From assembly GCA_963714425.1 (NCBI GenBank), contig CAVQOI010000001.1:434001-498000 (forward strand): DNA of 64,000 nt, given 5' to 3'. This DNA comes from DATCYX01 sp963714425 (GTDB lineage Bacteria > Chloroflexota > Anaerolineae > Anaerolineales > UBA4823). The stretch's first letter is position 1; each line of letters begins with the position of its first letter. Below the pieces are notes generated by a model. That model saw only the letters and a program-made list of their open reading frames with translations, was not told where the DNA came from and ran no database searches. This document shows positions 18,958-27,168 of this stretch, in pieces. A program made the translations under genes and the position numbers.

Positions 18958-19920
18958 ATGGCATCAAAAAATGAACGCAATCCGGGCATACCCATGGAGT
19001 TGGGTTGGGTGTCGGGTGCCCACATTAACCGCAGCGCAGTAGAGCGGCGGGTGGCGTCTCTTCCCGCAAGACGCAGCGTTAAAAAAGATTGGCAGGCTGC
19101 CTGGCTGCTGCGCGCCATTACCTGCATCGATCTGACCACACTGGCAGGGGACGATACTCCAGGCAGGGTAAGGCGCCTGTGCGCTAAAGCCAAACAGCCC
19201 GTTCGACAGGATATGCTTGAAGCGCTGGGTGTAGCTGATGATCCCATCACGGTTGGCGCTGTCTGCGTTTATCCCAGCCGTGTACGGGATGCTGTGGAGG
19301 CGCTGCGTGGCTCCAAAATCCCCGTAGCATCTGTGGCGACCGGCTTCCCAGATGGGCAAACACCGCTCCCCCAGCGAATCGGCGAGATAGAGCAGGCAAT
19401 CGAATCCGGCGCTAGAGAGATCGATGTGGTCATCCAGCGCACGCATGTGCTCACCGGGAACTGGCAGGCGTTGTACGACGAGGTCCGCCAATTTCGCCAG
19501 ACCTGCGGCGAGGCTGCGCACATGAAGACCATCCTGGCGACAGGCAATCTAGGGACATTGAAGCAGGTCTACCAGGCTAGCCTGGTGGCGATGATGGCAG
19601 GCTCGGATTTTATTAAGACCTCGACTGGCAAAGAGGGTGTCAACGCCACGCTGGAATTTGGCTTGGTGATGGTGCGTGCAATCCGAGATTATTGGATCAA
19701 AACCGGTTACAAAGTGGGTTTCAAGCCTGCGGGTGGAATCAGCAGCGCTAAGAAAACCCTCGCCTGGCAGGCCTTGATGCACGAGGAATTAGGGGTTGAT
19801 TGGCTGATGCCTGACCTGTTCCGGATCGGAGCCAGCAGCCTCATCACTGACCTGGAACGCCAGCTGTATCATTACATCACTGGACATTATGCTGCCCGCC
19901 ACCACATGCCGATGGGATAG
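18958..19920 (+). CDS. deoC: Deoxyribose-phosphate aldolase, eukaryote-sized form
   Basis: DeoC splits 2-deoxyribose-5-phosphate into glyceraldehyde-3-phosphate and acetaldehyde. The 320-residue protein is longer than typical bacterial DeoC (about 220-260) and close to animal DERA. It has TVGAVCVYPSRV, EIDVVIQRT, and the Schiff-base lysine Lys220 in DFIKTSTGKEG, plus GFKPAGGI. The ATG follows GAAGGA. The next gene, an aldehyde dehydrogenase, could oxidise the acetaldehyde. The pair sits between E1 alpha and E1 beta, so a metabolic link to the dehydrogenase (shared C2 units) is possible but unproven. Confidence 0.93.
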   Translation: MASKNERNPGIPMELGWVSGAHINRSAVERRVASLPARRSVKKDWQAAWLLRAITCIDLTTLAGDDTPGRVRRLCAKAKQPVRQDMLEALGVADDPITVGAVCVYPSRVRDAVEALRGSKIPVASVATGFPDGQTPLPQRIGEIEQAIESGAREIDVVIQRTHVLTGNWQALYDEVRQFRQTCGEAAHMKTILATGNLGTLKQVYQASLVAMMAGSDFIKTSTGKEGVNATLEFGLVMVRAIRDYWIKTGYKVGFKPAGGISSAKKTLAWQALMHEELGVDWLMPDLFRIGASSLITDLERQLYHYITGHYAARHHMPMG

Positions 19921-19948
19921 CGCTAAGGACCTGAAATTGGAGTAAACC

Positions 19949-22396
19949 ATGAGTGTATTAGAGCTCTTCGAATCCATGCAATACGGACCTGCGCCTGAGT
20001 CGTCTGCTGCTGCGCAGGCTTGGTTAGACGACCACAATCATAAGTTCGGATTGTTCATCAACAACCAATGGGTAACTCCGAGCAAGGCGCAATACTACCC
20101 CAGCTATGATCCAGCTTCAGGAGAGAAACTGGCTGAGACCCTGCAAGCAGGGCAGAACGAAATAGATCAGGCCGTTTCTGCAGCGCGACAGGCATTCCAG
20201 TCCTGGAGTGTTACCCCAGGCCATGTCCGGTCGCGATATCTTTACGCGCTTGCCCGCAATATCCAGAAGCACCACCGTCTGCTTGCGGTGCTTGAATCGA
20301 TGGATAATGGCAAGCCCATTCGCGAATCACGCGATATCGACGTCCCCCTACTGGCACGCCACTTTTATTATCATGCTGGTTGGGCGCAATTAATGGAAAC
20401 CGAGCTGAGAGATTACCAGTCGGTGGGCGTGATTGGACAAATTGTCCCCTGGAACTTCCCCTTGCTCATGCTGGCGTGGAAGATCGCCCCAGCAATAGCC
20501 TTGGGCAATACAGTGATCCTCAAGCCCGCCTCGTACACACGCCTTTCGGCCCTTCTCTTTGCCGAGATCGTCGCCGAAGCCGGGCTGCCTCCTGGAGTAA
20601 TAAATATCGTTACGGGAAGCAGCAAGGCCGGCAGCATGCTCGTCACTCATCCAGATGTGGATAAGATTGCATTCACCGGCTCGACGGATGTGGGTCGAAT
20701 ATTACGGCGCCAGACAGCAGGCTCCGGTAAGAAGCTGTCGCTTGAGCTGGGTGGTAAGTCGCCGTTCGTCGTCTTCGATGATGCCGATCTGGATGGGGCC
20801 ATTGAAGGGGTAGTGGATGCCATCTGGTTCAACCAGGGGCAGGTATGCTGCGCGGGCTCGCGCTTGCTTGTACAAGAAAATATCGCTGACGCTTTCCTGG
20901 ACAAGCTAAAAGTGCGCATGGGCCACCTGAGGGTTGGCGACCCGCTGGACAAATGCATCGATATGGGTGCAATTGTCGATCAAACGCAGTGGGATACCGT
21001 TGATGGTTGGGTCAAAACGGGGGTGAAAGAGGGCGGCGAGCTGTTCCAGCCGGATATCGAGCTACCGGAGAAGGGTTTTTTCTATAAGCCCACCTTGATC
21101 TGCAACCTCGATCCAGCGGCTGAGACCGTACAAGAGGAAATATTCGGCCCCGTCCTGGTTTCTTTGACCTTCCGTACCCCTGCCGAGGCCATCGCCCTGG
21201 CGAACAATACCCGTTATGGCCTAGCTGCCAGCGTGTGGAGCGAAAACATCAGCCTGGCGCTCGATGTTGCCAGCAAAATCAAGGCTGGCTCGCTCTGGGT
21301 CAACTGCACCAACCTGTTCGATGCGGCGTCAGGTTTTGGCGGGTATCGTGAGAGCGGCTTTGGTCGTGAGGGTGGAAAAGAAGGGCTCTTCGAGTACGTG
21401 CGCCCTGCCTGGCAGAAGCGACCGCGACCCAGCTTCCAACCGCCTGAGTCTGGCGATGGCAAACCCTCCTGGGGATCGTACACTCCTGCACGTCCAACTA
21501 TGCCGGATGGTCACCAAGCGAACGGAAAAGAATTACCGCGTGTAGATCGAACACCGAAAATGTACATCGGTGGGAAGCAGGTCCGTCCGGACGGAAATTA
21601 CACGCTTGCTGTCCTGGGGTCAAAAGGGCAGGTTGTCGGACAGGTGGGTGACGGCAACCGCAAAGATATCCGCGATGCTGTAGAGGCCGCCCATGCTGCC
21701 CATACTGCCAAACCCGGCTGGGCAATGCGCCACGCCTACAACCGCTCCCAAATCCTGTACTTTATTGGTGAGAACCTGGATGCCCGTAGAGACGAGTTTG
21801 CACGGCGGATCGTCGCCATGACCGGGCAAACCCTGGCATCCGCCAAGAACGAAGTTGAGCTTTCGGTCCAGCGACTGTTCATGTTTGCAGCCTGGGCAGA
21901 CAAATTTGGCGGCGATGTGCAGGAGACCACATTGCGTGGCGTGACTGTGGCGATTAACGAGCCTATTGGAGTTGTCGGGATTGCCTGCCCAGACGAGTAC
22001 CCTCTGCTGGGGTTCGTCTCGCTCATGGCACCTGCCATCGCTCGCGGCAACACGGTGATTATGCTCCCAAGCCAGAAATACCCGCTCAGCGCCACGGATC
22101 TTTACCAGGTCCTGGATACCTCCGACGTGCCGCCTGGTGTGGTTAACATCGTTACAGGCAACCGCGATCACCTTACTAAAACCCTCATCCAGCACGAGGA
22201 TGTGGATGCGATGTGGTATTTTGGCGACGCCCTCGGATGTTACCACGTGGAACACGAATCGGCTGCGAATATGAAACGTACCTGGGTGGGCTACGGTCAG
22301 CCCAGGGATTGGGCCGATCCCGAGCAGGGAGCGGGACACGAGCTCTTGCACGAATCCATCCAGGTGAAAAATATCTGGATCCCTACAGGTGAATAA
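19949..22396 (+). CDS. Two-domain aldehyde dehydrogenase, ALDH16 type
   Basis: The 815-residue protein has a complete ALDH domain (residues about 30-500): VPWNFPLLMLAWKIAPAIA, FTGSTDVGR, ELGGKSPFVVF and NQGQVCCAGSR with catalytic Cys300. A second, shorter ALDH-like unit (about 525-790) contains APAIARGNTVIML and PPGVVNIVTGN but lacks the catalytic Cys region. This is the ALDH16 architecture known from animals and some bacteria, where the C-terminal unit is structural. Directly after deoC, it plausibly oxidises acetaldehyde. A GGAG ribosome site precedes the ATG. Confidence 0.9.
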   Translation: MSVLELFESMQYGPAPESSAAAQAWLDDHNHKFGLFINNQWVTPSKAQYYPSYDPASGEKLAETLQAGQNEIDQAVSAARQAFQSWSVTPGHVRSRYLYALARNIQKHHRLLAVLESMDNGKPIRESRDIDVPLLARHFYYHAGWAQLMETELRDYQSVGVIGQIVPWNFPLLMLAWKIAPAIALGNTVILKPASYTRLSALLFAEIVAEAGLPPGVINIVTGSSKAGSMLVTHPDVDKIAFTGSTDVGRILRRQTAGSGKKLSLELGGKSPFVVFDDADLDGAIEGVVDAIWFNQGQVCCAGSRLLVQENIADAFLDKLKVRMGHLRVGDPLDKCIDMGAIVDQTQWDTVDGWVKTGVKEGGELFQPDIELPEKGFFYKPTLICNLDPAAETVQEEIFGPVLVSLTFRTPAEAIALANNTRYGLAASVWSENISLALDVASKIKAGSLWVNCTNLFDAASGFGGYRESGFGREGGKEGLFEYVRPAWQKRPRPSFQPPESGDGKPSWGSYTPARPTMPDGHQANGKELPRVDRTPKMYIGGKQVRPDGNYTLAVLGSKGQVVGQVGDGNRKDIRDAVEAAHAAHTAKPGWAMRHAYNRSQILYFIGENLDARRDEFARRIVAMTGQTLASAKNEVELSVQRLFMFAAWADKFGGDVQETTLRGVTVAINEPIGVVGIACPDEYPLLGFVSLMAPAIARGNTVIMLPSQKYPLSATDLYQVLDTSDVPPGVVNIVTGNRDHLTKTLIQHEDVDAMWYFGDALGCYHVEHESAANMKRTWVGYGQPRDWADPEQGAGHELLHESIQVKNIWIPTGE

Positions 22397-22537
22397 GGTG
22401 AGGACTGGATTCAATAAGCGCTATTCACTTGAGGAATCCGAATTCTCCTTGCACAGCAAGTGAATGGGTGAACTGCCTGAGCCCTTCCTGATCGGGGAGG
22501 TAGCCTCAAAGCAGGCAAGGTGGGATAGGTAACTCCA

Positions 22538-23566
22538 ATGATGCCTACCGTGCTCGAATCGTTGAATAGTGCTTTGCACCGCGCTTTTGCCGCGGATGAG
22601 CGTGTTCTCTTGCTTGGAGAGGATGTGCTTGACCCGTACGGCGGGGCTTTCAAGGTCACGCGCGGGTTATCTACTGCGTACCCTGAGAGGGTATTAACAA
22701 CCCCTGTCTCCGAGGCAGGCATTGTCGGTGTGGCTGCTGGGATGGCACTGCGTGGACTGCGCCCGGTGGTGGAGATCATGTTCGGTGATTTCACGACCCT
22801 GATCGCGGACCAGCTGATCAATCACATCGCCAAATTTCGCTGGATGTACAATGACCAGGTACGCCTGCCGTTGGTTATTCGCGCTCCGATGGGGGGTCGG
22901 CGCGGTTATGGTCCTACCCACAGCCAGACACTGGAGAAGCTGTATCTGGGCGTGCCGGGTTTGCGCATCCTTGCGCCAAGCGCACTAGGTGATCCGGGTG
23001 GTTTACTCTACGACTCGATTCTGAAGACCGAGGACCCGATCCTATTCATCGAGAACAAGCTGCTATATGCCACCAGGCTCCACGGTGACGCCCTTGCGGA
23101 TGATTATCAAATCAATGCTGACGTATCACGCCTAGAGAATAATGCCGGGCTGTTGGCGCCCGTGTACTCCCTCTCAATTGCTGGCTCCCCGCCTGCGAGC
23201 TTGACGATGGCTGCCTATGGGTATATGGCAGAGCTGGCAATCCAGGCTGTCCGGAAGCTGGCTTACGAGCACGAGGTATTTGCAGACCTGATTGTGCCGA
23301 CCGAGATCTCTAGCTTCAACCTGACGCCGCTGACCGAGTTGCTTGGGCGTACCGGGCGCCTGCTGACCATCGAAGAAGGGACGTATACACTGGGGTGGGG
23401 CGCCGAGATAACCGCGCGTGCCGCCGAAACACTTGGCGCGAAGTTGGAAGCCACGCGGCGGGTTGCTGCGCTAGACCTGCCTTTACCAGCCTCGATCCCA
23501 ATGGAAGCGGCTGTCCTACCTGGCGTAGAGAAGATTATTCGGGCAGGTGTTGCGATCGCCAGGTGA
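22538..23566 (+). CDS. Thiamine-diphosphate-dependent 2-oxoacid dehydrogenase E1, beta subunit
   Basis: E1 beta completes the ThDP site with the upstream alpha subunit. The 342-residue protein has the expected LLGEDVLDPYGGAF, VLTTPVSEAGIVGVAAGMAL, FGDFTTLIADQLINH and HSQTLEKLYLGVPGL segments, and a C-terminal transketolase-type domain (APSALGDPGGLL, LTIEEGTYTLGWG). Two ATGs in tandem make the exact start ambiguous by one codon. No ordinary E2 or E3 gene is nearby. The only lipoyl-domain protein in the window is the PglD fusion encoded about 1.2 kb downstream. Confidence 0.9.
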   Translation: MMPTVLESLNSALHRAFAADERVLLLGEDVLDPYGGAFKVTRGLSTAYPERVLTTPVSEAGIVGVAAGMALRGLRPVVEIMFGDFTTLIADQLINHIAKFRWMYNDQVRLPLVIRAPMGGRRGYGPTHSQTLEKLYLGVPGLRILAPSALGDPGGLLYDSILKTEDPILFIENKLLYATRLHGDALADDYQINADVSRLENNAGLLAPVYSLSIAGSPPASLTMAAYGYMAELAIQAVRKLAYEHEVFADLIVPTEISSFNLTPLTELLGRTGRLLTIEEGTYTLGWGAEITARAAETLGAKLEATRRVAALDLPLPASIPMEAAVLPGVEKIIRAGVAIAR

Positions 23567-23624
23567 GGTTTTGTCGACGTGACCTAAGTTCGAACAGGCT
23601 TAGCCAGCTATCAATAAATTACAA

Positions 23625-23667
23625 AACTGGCATATTGGAGTTATTGCTGGTCTCCGCCATGCCAGTT
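23625..23667. terminator. Inverted repeat in a convergent junction, possible terminator
   Basis: AACTGGCAT pairs with ATGCCAGTT, and inside it GGAG pairs with CTCC after a symmetric 3-nt internal loop. The structure lies between the convergent E1 beta and LysM genes. There is no clear T-run, so a terminator role is only likely by position. Confidence 0.4.
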
Positions 23668-23705
23668 GGTGACAGGATGCACGTAACGCGAATTCGCTCG
23701 CTCTA

Positions 23706-24314
23706 TTAGCCTCCTGAGCGGGGGTACACGCACTGGAGGTGACCGGTGGACTTGTCTTTCAGGCAGATCAACAGGTTCTTAACGCGCAGCTCTGTAGGTA
23801 GCCTGAACCGAAAAGTCTTATTATTGCCGGTTTTTGCGATGTTGAGCGTGGCAATGTCGACCAGTTTCCAACCACTTTTGCCAACATTTTCGCCTTTAAC
23901 CAATACGGTCGTCTTAGGATAGTTGTAGGTGTAGATGAGGATATCGTCCCCGGATCTCCCAGCTACGAAGTACACAGCGTAGGCGCTGGCGTATTTGCTC
24001 GCTACTTTGGGGGCGCCTTTGATGTTCTTCTTGGGAATGCACAGCCGCTGTCCTACATAAATCGTGAATGGGCTGTCCATATTGCTCTCATCAGCAATTG
24101 AAGCGACATTCACACCCCAGTAATTGCTGATCTTATTCAGCGTATCCAACCGCTTGACATAGTAGGGTGTTTTACAATCATCATCATCTGCGGCCGCTGG
24201 AGCTGCGGACACTGCCTGAGGAAATGCGCTCACCAATAGGCTGAGAGCGAGCATTACCGCCAAGCCCGCGTGCATCCATCGAAACAGGCGTCCTGGATGG
24301 TCTTTTGTAATCAT
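23706..24314 (-). CDS. Secreted LysM-domain protein
   Basis: The 202-residue protein has a signal peptide (hydrophobic core VMLALSLLVSAF, cleavage near VSAAPA), then one LysM module (YYVKRLDTLNKISNYWGVNV ... YVGQRLCIP). A C-terminal beta-rich region of about 100 residues follows (YAVYFVAGRSGDDILIYTY ... FRFRLPTELRVKNLLICL) that I do not recognise. The ATG with GGAGG ribosome site lies 28 codons inside the open frame and places the signal peptide correctly. It is on the opposite strand to the flanking E1 and PglD-fusion genes and breaks up that cluster. Binding to cell-wall glycan is inferred. Confidence 0.82.
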   Translation of the reverse strand: MITKDHPGRLFRWMHAGLAVMLALSLLVSAFPQAVSAAPAAADDDDCKTPYYVKRLDTLNKISNYWGVNVASIADESNMDSPFTIYVGQRLCIPKKNIKGAPKVASKYASAYAVYFVAGRSGDDILIYTYNYPKTTVLVKGENVGKSGWKLVDIATLNIAKTGNNKTFRFRLPTELRVKNLLICLKDKSTGHLQCVYPRSGG

Positions 24315-24421
24315 AATAATCCTCCATTCATCCTTCCACTGAGCCATAAGCTGCACGTATATTTTCATTATACAACGAAACAAGCGCGCAACAATCATTC
24401 TCGAGTATCATTTCCTGGCTG

Positions 24422-24610
24422 CTAAATCGAACAGGTTGTTTTATTCACCAAGGAACCAATTTCCACATCCAAAAATAATCCGCCATGGTACTCAGTAGCC
24501 TGGCAGGATGGACAGATGCCATAGAAGTCTAGCCGGTGACCCACAATCCGGTAGCCGTGGTGTCTCAATTTCCGGGTGTGCTCTTTGAGCCTTTCGTTTG
24601 GTTCTGCCAT
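24422..24610 (-). pseudogene. C-terminal fragment of a Fur-family metalloregulator
   Basis: The 62-residue reading frame contains HGYRIVGHRLDFYGICPSCQ, the C-terminal signature of Fur/Zur/PerR proteins including one CxxC zinc site. A stop lies just upstream in the same frame, and no DNA-binding domain is present. In another frame immediately upstream (to about 24713) RKCVVILDNHSLLG vaguely resembles the Fur segment around the first CxxC, so this is probably a decayed, frameshifted remnant. A functional peptide from the internal ATG cannot be excluded. Confidence 0.5.
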
Positions 24611-24706
24611 TCTCTTTGTCTGGTTTGGGAGGCGCTACCTTATCTGGAGCAATTCCTAATAGAGAATGATTATCCAGAATGACAACGCATTTTCTTCCGA
24701 GCAGCG

Positions 24707-24739
24707 TGTACAATTCGCCTGTTTGGTGTTATAACAGGC
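24707..24739 (+). promoter_or_regulatory. Putative promoter with overlapping palindrome before the lipoyl-PglD fusion gene
   Basis: TGTACA (-35-like) and TATAAC (-10-like) are 17 bases apart. An inverted repeat GCCTGTT-N9-AACAGGC overlaps the -10 and ends eight bases before the ATG, where an operator could act. A transcript from here would have a very short leader. Both elements are inferred from pattern only. Confidence 0.4.
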
Positions 24740-24746
24740 CTCGCCA

Positions 24747-25844
24747 ATGCAATCAGTTACCATTCCGCTCATCAATCCGAACGAGCCTGAGGCGATCGTG
24801 ACAGCGCTTCATGTAAGCGAGGGGCAGCGCGTCGCCGCAGGTGATCCACTGTGTACATTGGAGACAACTAAAGCAACTGCTGAGGTAGTCGCCGATGGGA
24901 AGGGATATATCGCTGGTCTACGCGTGGATGTCGGGCAAACCTTACGTGCTGGAGATGTGCTGTGTTATCTTGCGGACAAGCCTGGAGAGGTATCCTCAGC
25001 ACCAGACATCCTGGGGTATGACGATGACCAAGGAGAGTTACCTGCCGGGTTGCGCATTACCCAGCCCGCCCTGGCGCTGGCGAGGGCAAACCAGGTCGAT
25101 CTGGGCTCTCTTCCACGCGAGCATCTGATCACCGAAGCCACTGTGCGCAAAATGCTCGATACAGATGCCAGGCCAGGATTGGACTCCCCTCGGGTCGCTT
25201 TCGATCCACGGGCGATCATCGTTTATGGGGGTGGAGGGCACGGCAAATCGCTGATTGACCTTTTACTAACTCTGGGAACCTACCGGATCGTCGGGGTCGT
25301 GGATGATAGTCTGGAGAAAGGTTCGTTGGTTCTTGATGTTCCGGTTCTGGGTGGAGAAGCAGCGCTTGGAGATCTGTATGCCGACGGCGTAAGGTTGGCA
25401 GTCAATGCTGTTGGGGGGATTGGCGACGTGAGTGTACGTATTAAAGTATTCCACAAGCTGGCAGAAGCTGGCTATGGTTGCCCAGCGGTGGCGCACCCAA
25501 GCGCAATCATCGAGCCCAGTGCAGAATTGGATTCCGGCGTACAAACCTTCCCGCACGCCTATATCGGCAGTGATGCGCGTCTTGGATTTGGTGTCATTGT
25601 CAATACGGGTGCAATCGTGTCGCACGATTGTGTCTTAGCGGATTATGCAAATATCTCCCCAGGGGCAATGCTCGCCGGGGGCGTACACGTGGGTACGGCT
25701 GCGTTAGTGGGTATGGGAGCCACAGTGAACCTGGGTGTCTCCATCGGTGCAGGATCACGCATTGGCAATGGAGCGACCGTCAAGAGCGATGTCCCCGATA
25801 GGGGGTTGGTACGCGCAGGTGGGGTCTGGCCTCAGGACGCTTGA
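24747..25844 (+). CDS. Lipoyl domain, E1/E3-binding domain and PglD/NeuD sugar acyltransferase fusion
   Basis: The 365-residue protein has three parts. Residues 1-78 are a lipoyl domain with the ETTKAT motif, Lys42 being the expected lipoylation site. Residues about 101-138 resemble the peripheral-subunit-binding domain of E2 proteins (PALALARANQVDLGSL ... LITEATVRKML). Residues 156-363 are a PglD/NeuD-type sugar N/O-acyltransferase: nucleotide-binding GGGGHGKS, then left-handed beta-helix hexapeptides, with the catalytic-type His293 in NTGAIVSHDC. An E2 would have a CAT acyltransferase core here; this one has a sugar acyltransferase. With E1 alpha/beta upstream and a PglE-like aminotransferase next, direct acyl transfer from lipoate to an amino-sugar nucleotide is a strong hypothesis. 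All domains are visible; the reaction is inferred. Confidence 0.88.
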   Translation: MQSVTIPLINPNEPEAIVTALHVSEGQRVAAGDPLCTLETTKATAEVVADGKGYIAGLRVDVGQTLRAGDVLCYLADKPGEVSSAPDILGYDDDQGELPAGLRITQPALALARANQVDLGSLPREHLITEATVRKMLDTDARPGLDSPRVAFDPRAIIVYGGGGHGKSLIDLLLTLGTYRIVGVVDDSLEKGSLVLDVPVLGGEAALGDLYADGVRLAVNAVGGIGDVSVRIKVFHKLAEAGYGCPAVAHPSAIIEPSAELDSGVQTFPHAYIGSDARLGFGVIVNTGAIVSHDCVLADYANISPGAMLAGGVHVGTAALVGMGATVNLGVSIGAGSRIGNGATVKSDVPDRGLVRAGGVWPQDA

Positions 25845-25925
25845 AGATACGAATATTAACGTCTGAACCCTGTCACGATAACCTCGCTTGTTATGCCCTC
25901 ATTTCGATGTCATTAACCTTATTCA

Positions 25926-27146
25926 ATGGATTACCCAAAATCTTCTAACCATCAACCTTCAACCTCACAGATTCCCATGTCGTCACCCGACCTGACCGAT
26001 GCGGAGCGAGAGGCAGTGGCAGCGGTGCTGCGCACTCCTAACCTGAGCATGGGTGGCGAGATCGTGGCTTTCGAACAGGCTGTAAGCAGCTACACAGGCA
26101 GCCGTCATGCTGTGGGCGTGAGCTCGGGGACAGCAGGATTGCATCTATGTGTGCGCGCTGCCGGAATCGGAGCCGGTGATTGGGTGATCACCACGCCATT
26201 CTCGTTTGTTGCATCTTCCAATGTACTGCTCTATGAGGGAGCTACCCCGGTATTTGTGGATATCGATCCAACGACAGGGAATATGGATGTCGAAATCCTG
26301 GCACACGCAGCAAAGGACCTGGCTCAGGGAGGCGTGGCTGCGCGCCGTTGGCTGCCTCGCAAAGCCCGGAAGGATGGCGCTCGCCTGAAAGCGCTGCTGC
26401 CGGTGGACGTTTTCGGGCAACCTGCTGATTGGGATGCGATTAACAAAATAGCTAAGTCGTATCATCTAAAAGTCATCCAGGATTCGTGTGAAGCCTTGGG
26501 TGCACAGTACAAGAACAAGCCTGTGGGGATTCAAGGCAATTATGGCGTGTTCGCCTTCTATCCGAACAAACAAATCACAACGGGCGAAGGTGGGTTGATC
26601 GTCACAGACGACGAACAAGCGGCTGCCATGATGCGGGCATTACGCAACCAGGGGCGTGCACCGGGTGATACCTGGCTGCAGCATACTTACCTTGGCTACA
26701 ATTACCGCCTGGATGAAATGTCCGCCACGCTAGGCAAGGTGCAGATGGGGCGACTTGATGAGCTGTTGGCGAAGCGTCAGCAAGTGGCGGATTGGTACAC
26801 AGAGCGTCTTGCCGAAATCCCCGGAGTGCAGCCGCCCCAGGTGGTCGCCAACACCACGCGCATGAGCTGGTTTGTCTACGTAATTCGCTTTCAGGCGGGC
26901 ATTGACAGGGATGGCGTGGCAAACGCGTTAGGCGAACGAGGCGTGCCAGCCCGGCCTTACTTCTTACCTGTGCACCTGCAGCCGTATATGGTCGAAAAGT
27001 TTGGCTTTGAAGAAGGTGATTATCCCGTCACTGAAGATCTGGGTCGGCGCAGTCTGGCGTTGCCATTCTCGGGGGTGATGAGCGAGGCACAGGTGGAGGT
27101 CGTCTGTCGGATGCTGCGGGATATCATGGAAGCAATCACGTCCTAA
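25926..27146 (+). CDS. DegT/DnrJ/EryC1-type sugar aminotransferase (PglE-like)
   Basis: This PLP enzyme converts a keto-sugar nucleotide to an amino sugar. The 406-residue protein has SSGTAGLHLCVRAAGIGAGD, TTPFSFVASSN, VIQDSCEALGAQY, and the PLP lysine in FYPNKQITTGEGG, then YNYRLDEMSATLG. The N-terminal IPMSSPDLTDAE supports the upstream ATG. Placed right after the PglD-like fusion, it probably supplies the amino-sugar that the fusion acylates, as PglE feeds PglD in bacillosamine synthesis. No dehydratase (PglF type) is seen in the window. Confidence 0.92.
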   Translation: MDYPKSSNHQPSTSQIPMSSPDLTDAEREAVAAVLRTPNLSMGGEIVAFEQAVSSYTGSRHAVGVSSGTAGLHLCVRAAGIGAGDWVITTPFSFVASSNVLLYEGATPVFVDIDPTTGNMDVEILAHAAKDLAQGGVAARRWLPRKARKDGARLKALLPVDVFGQPADWDAINKIAKSYHLKVIQDSCEALGAQYKNKPVGIQGNYGVFAFYPNKQITTGEGGLIVTDDEQAAAMMRALRNQGRAPGDTWLQHTYLGYNYRLDEMSATLGKVQMGRLDELLAKRQQVADWYTERLAEIPGVQPPQVVANTTRMSWFVYVIRFQAGIDRDGVANALGERGVPARPYFLPVHLQPYMVEKFGFEEGDYPVTEDLGRRSLALPFSGVMSEAQVEVVCRMLRDIMEAITS

Positions 27147-27168
27147 GGTAGATTACCGTTACCGTTGA

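Noticed and set aside
18353..18958. Plus-strand frame of 201 codons overlapping E1 alpha and the gap before deoC
   Set aside because: It is out of frame with the clear E1 alpha coding sequence and shows no domain. The gap itself contains only the deoC leader hairpin.
21620..22414. Minus-strand open frame of 264 codons
   Set aside because: It lies opposite the ALDH16 gene, is rich in His/Cys/Arg without any known motif, and is a shadow of a well-supported gene.
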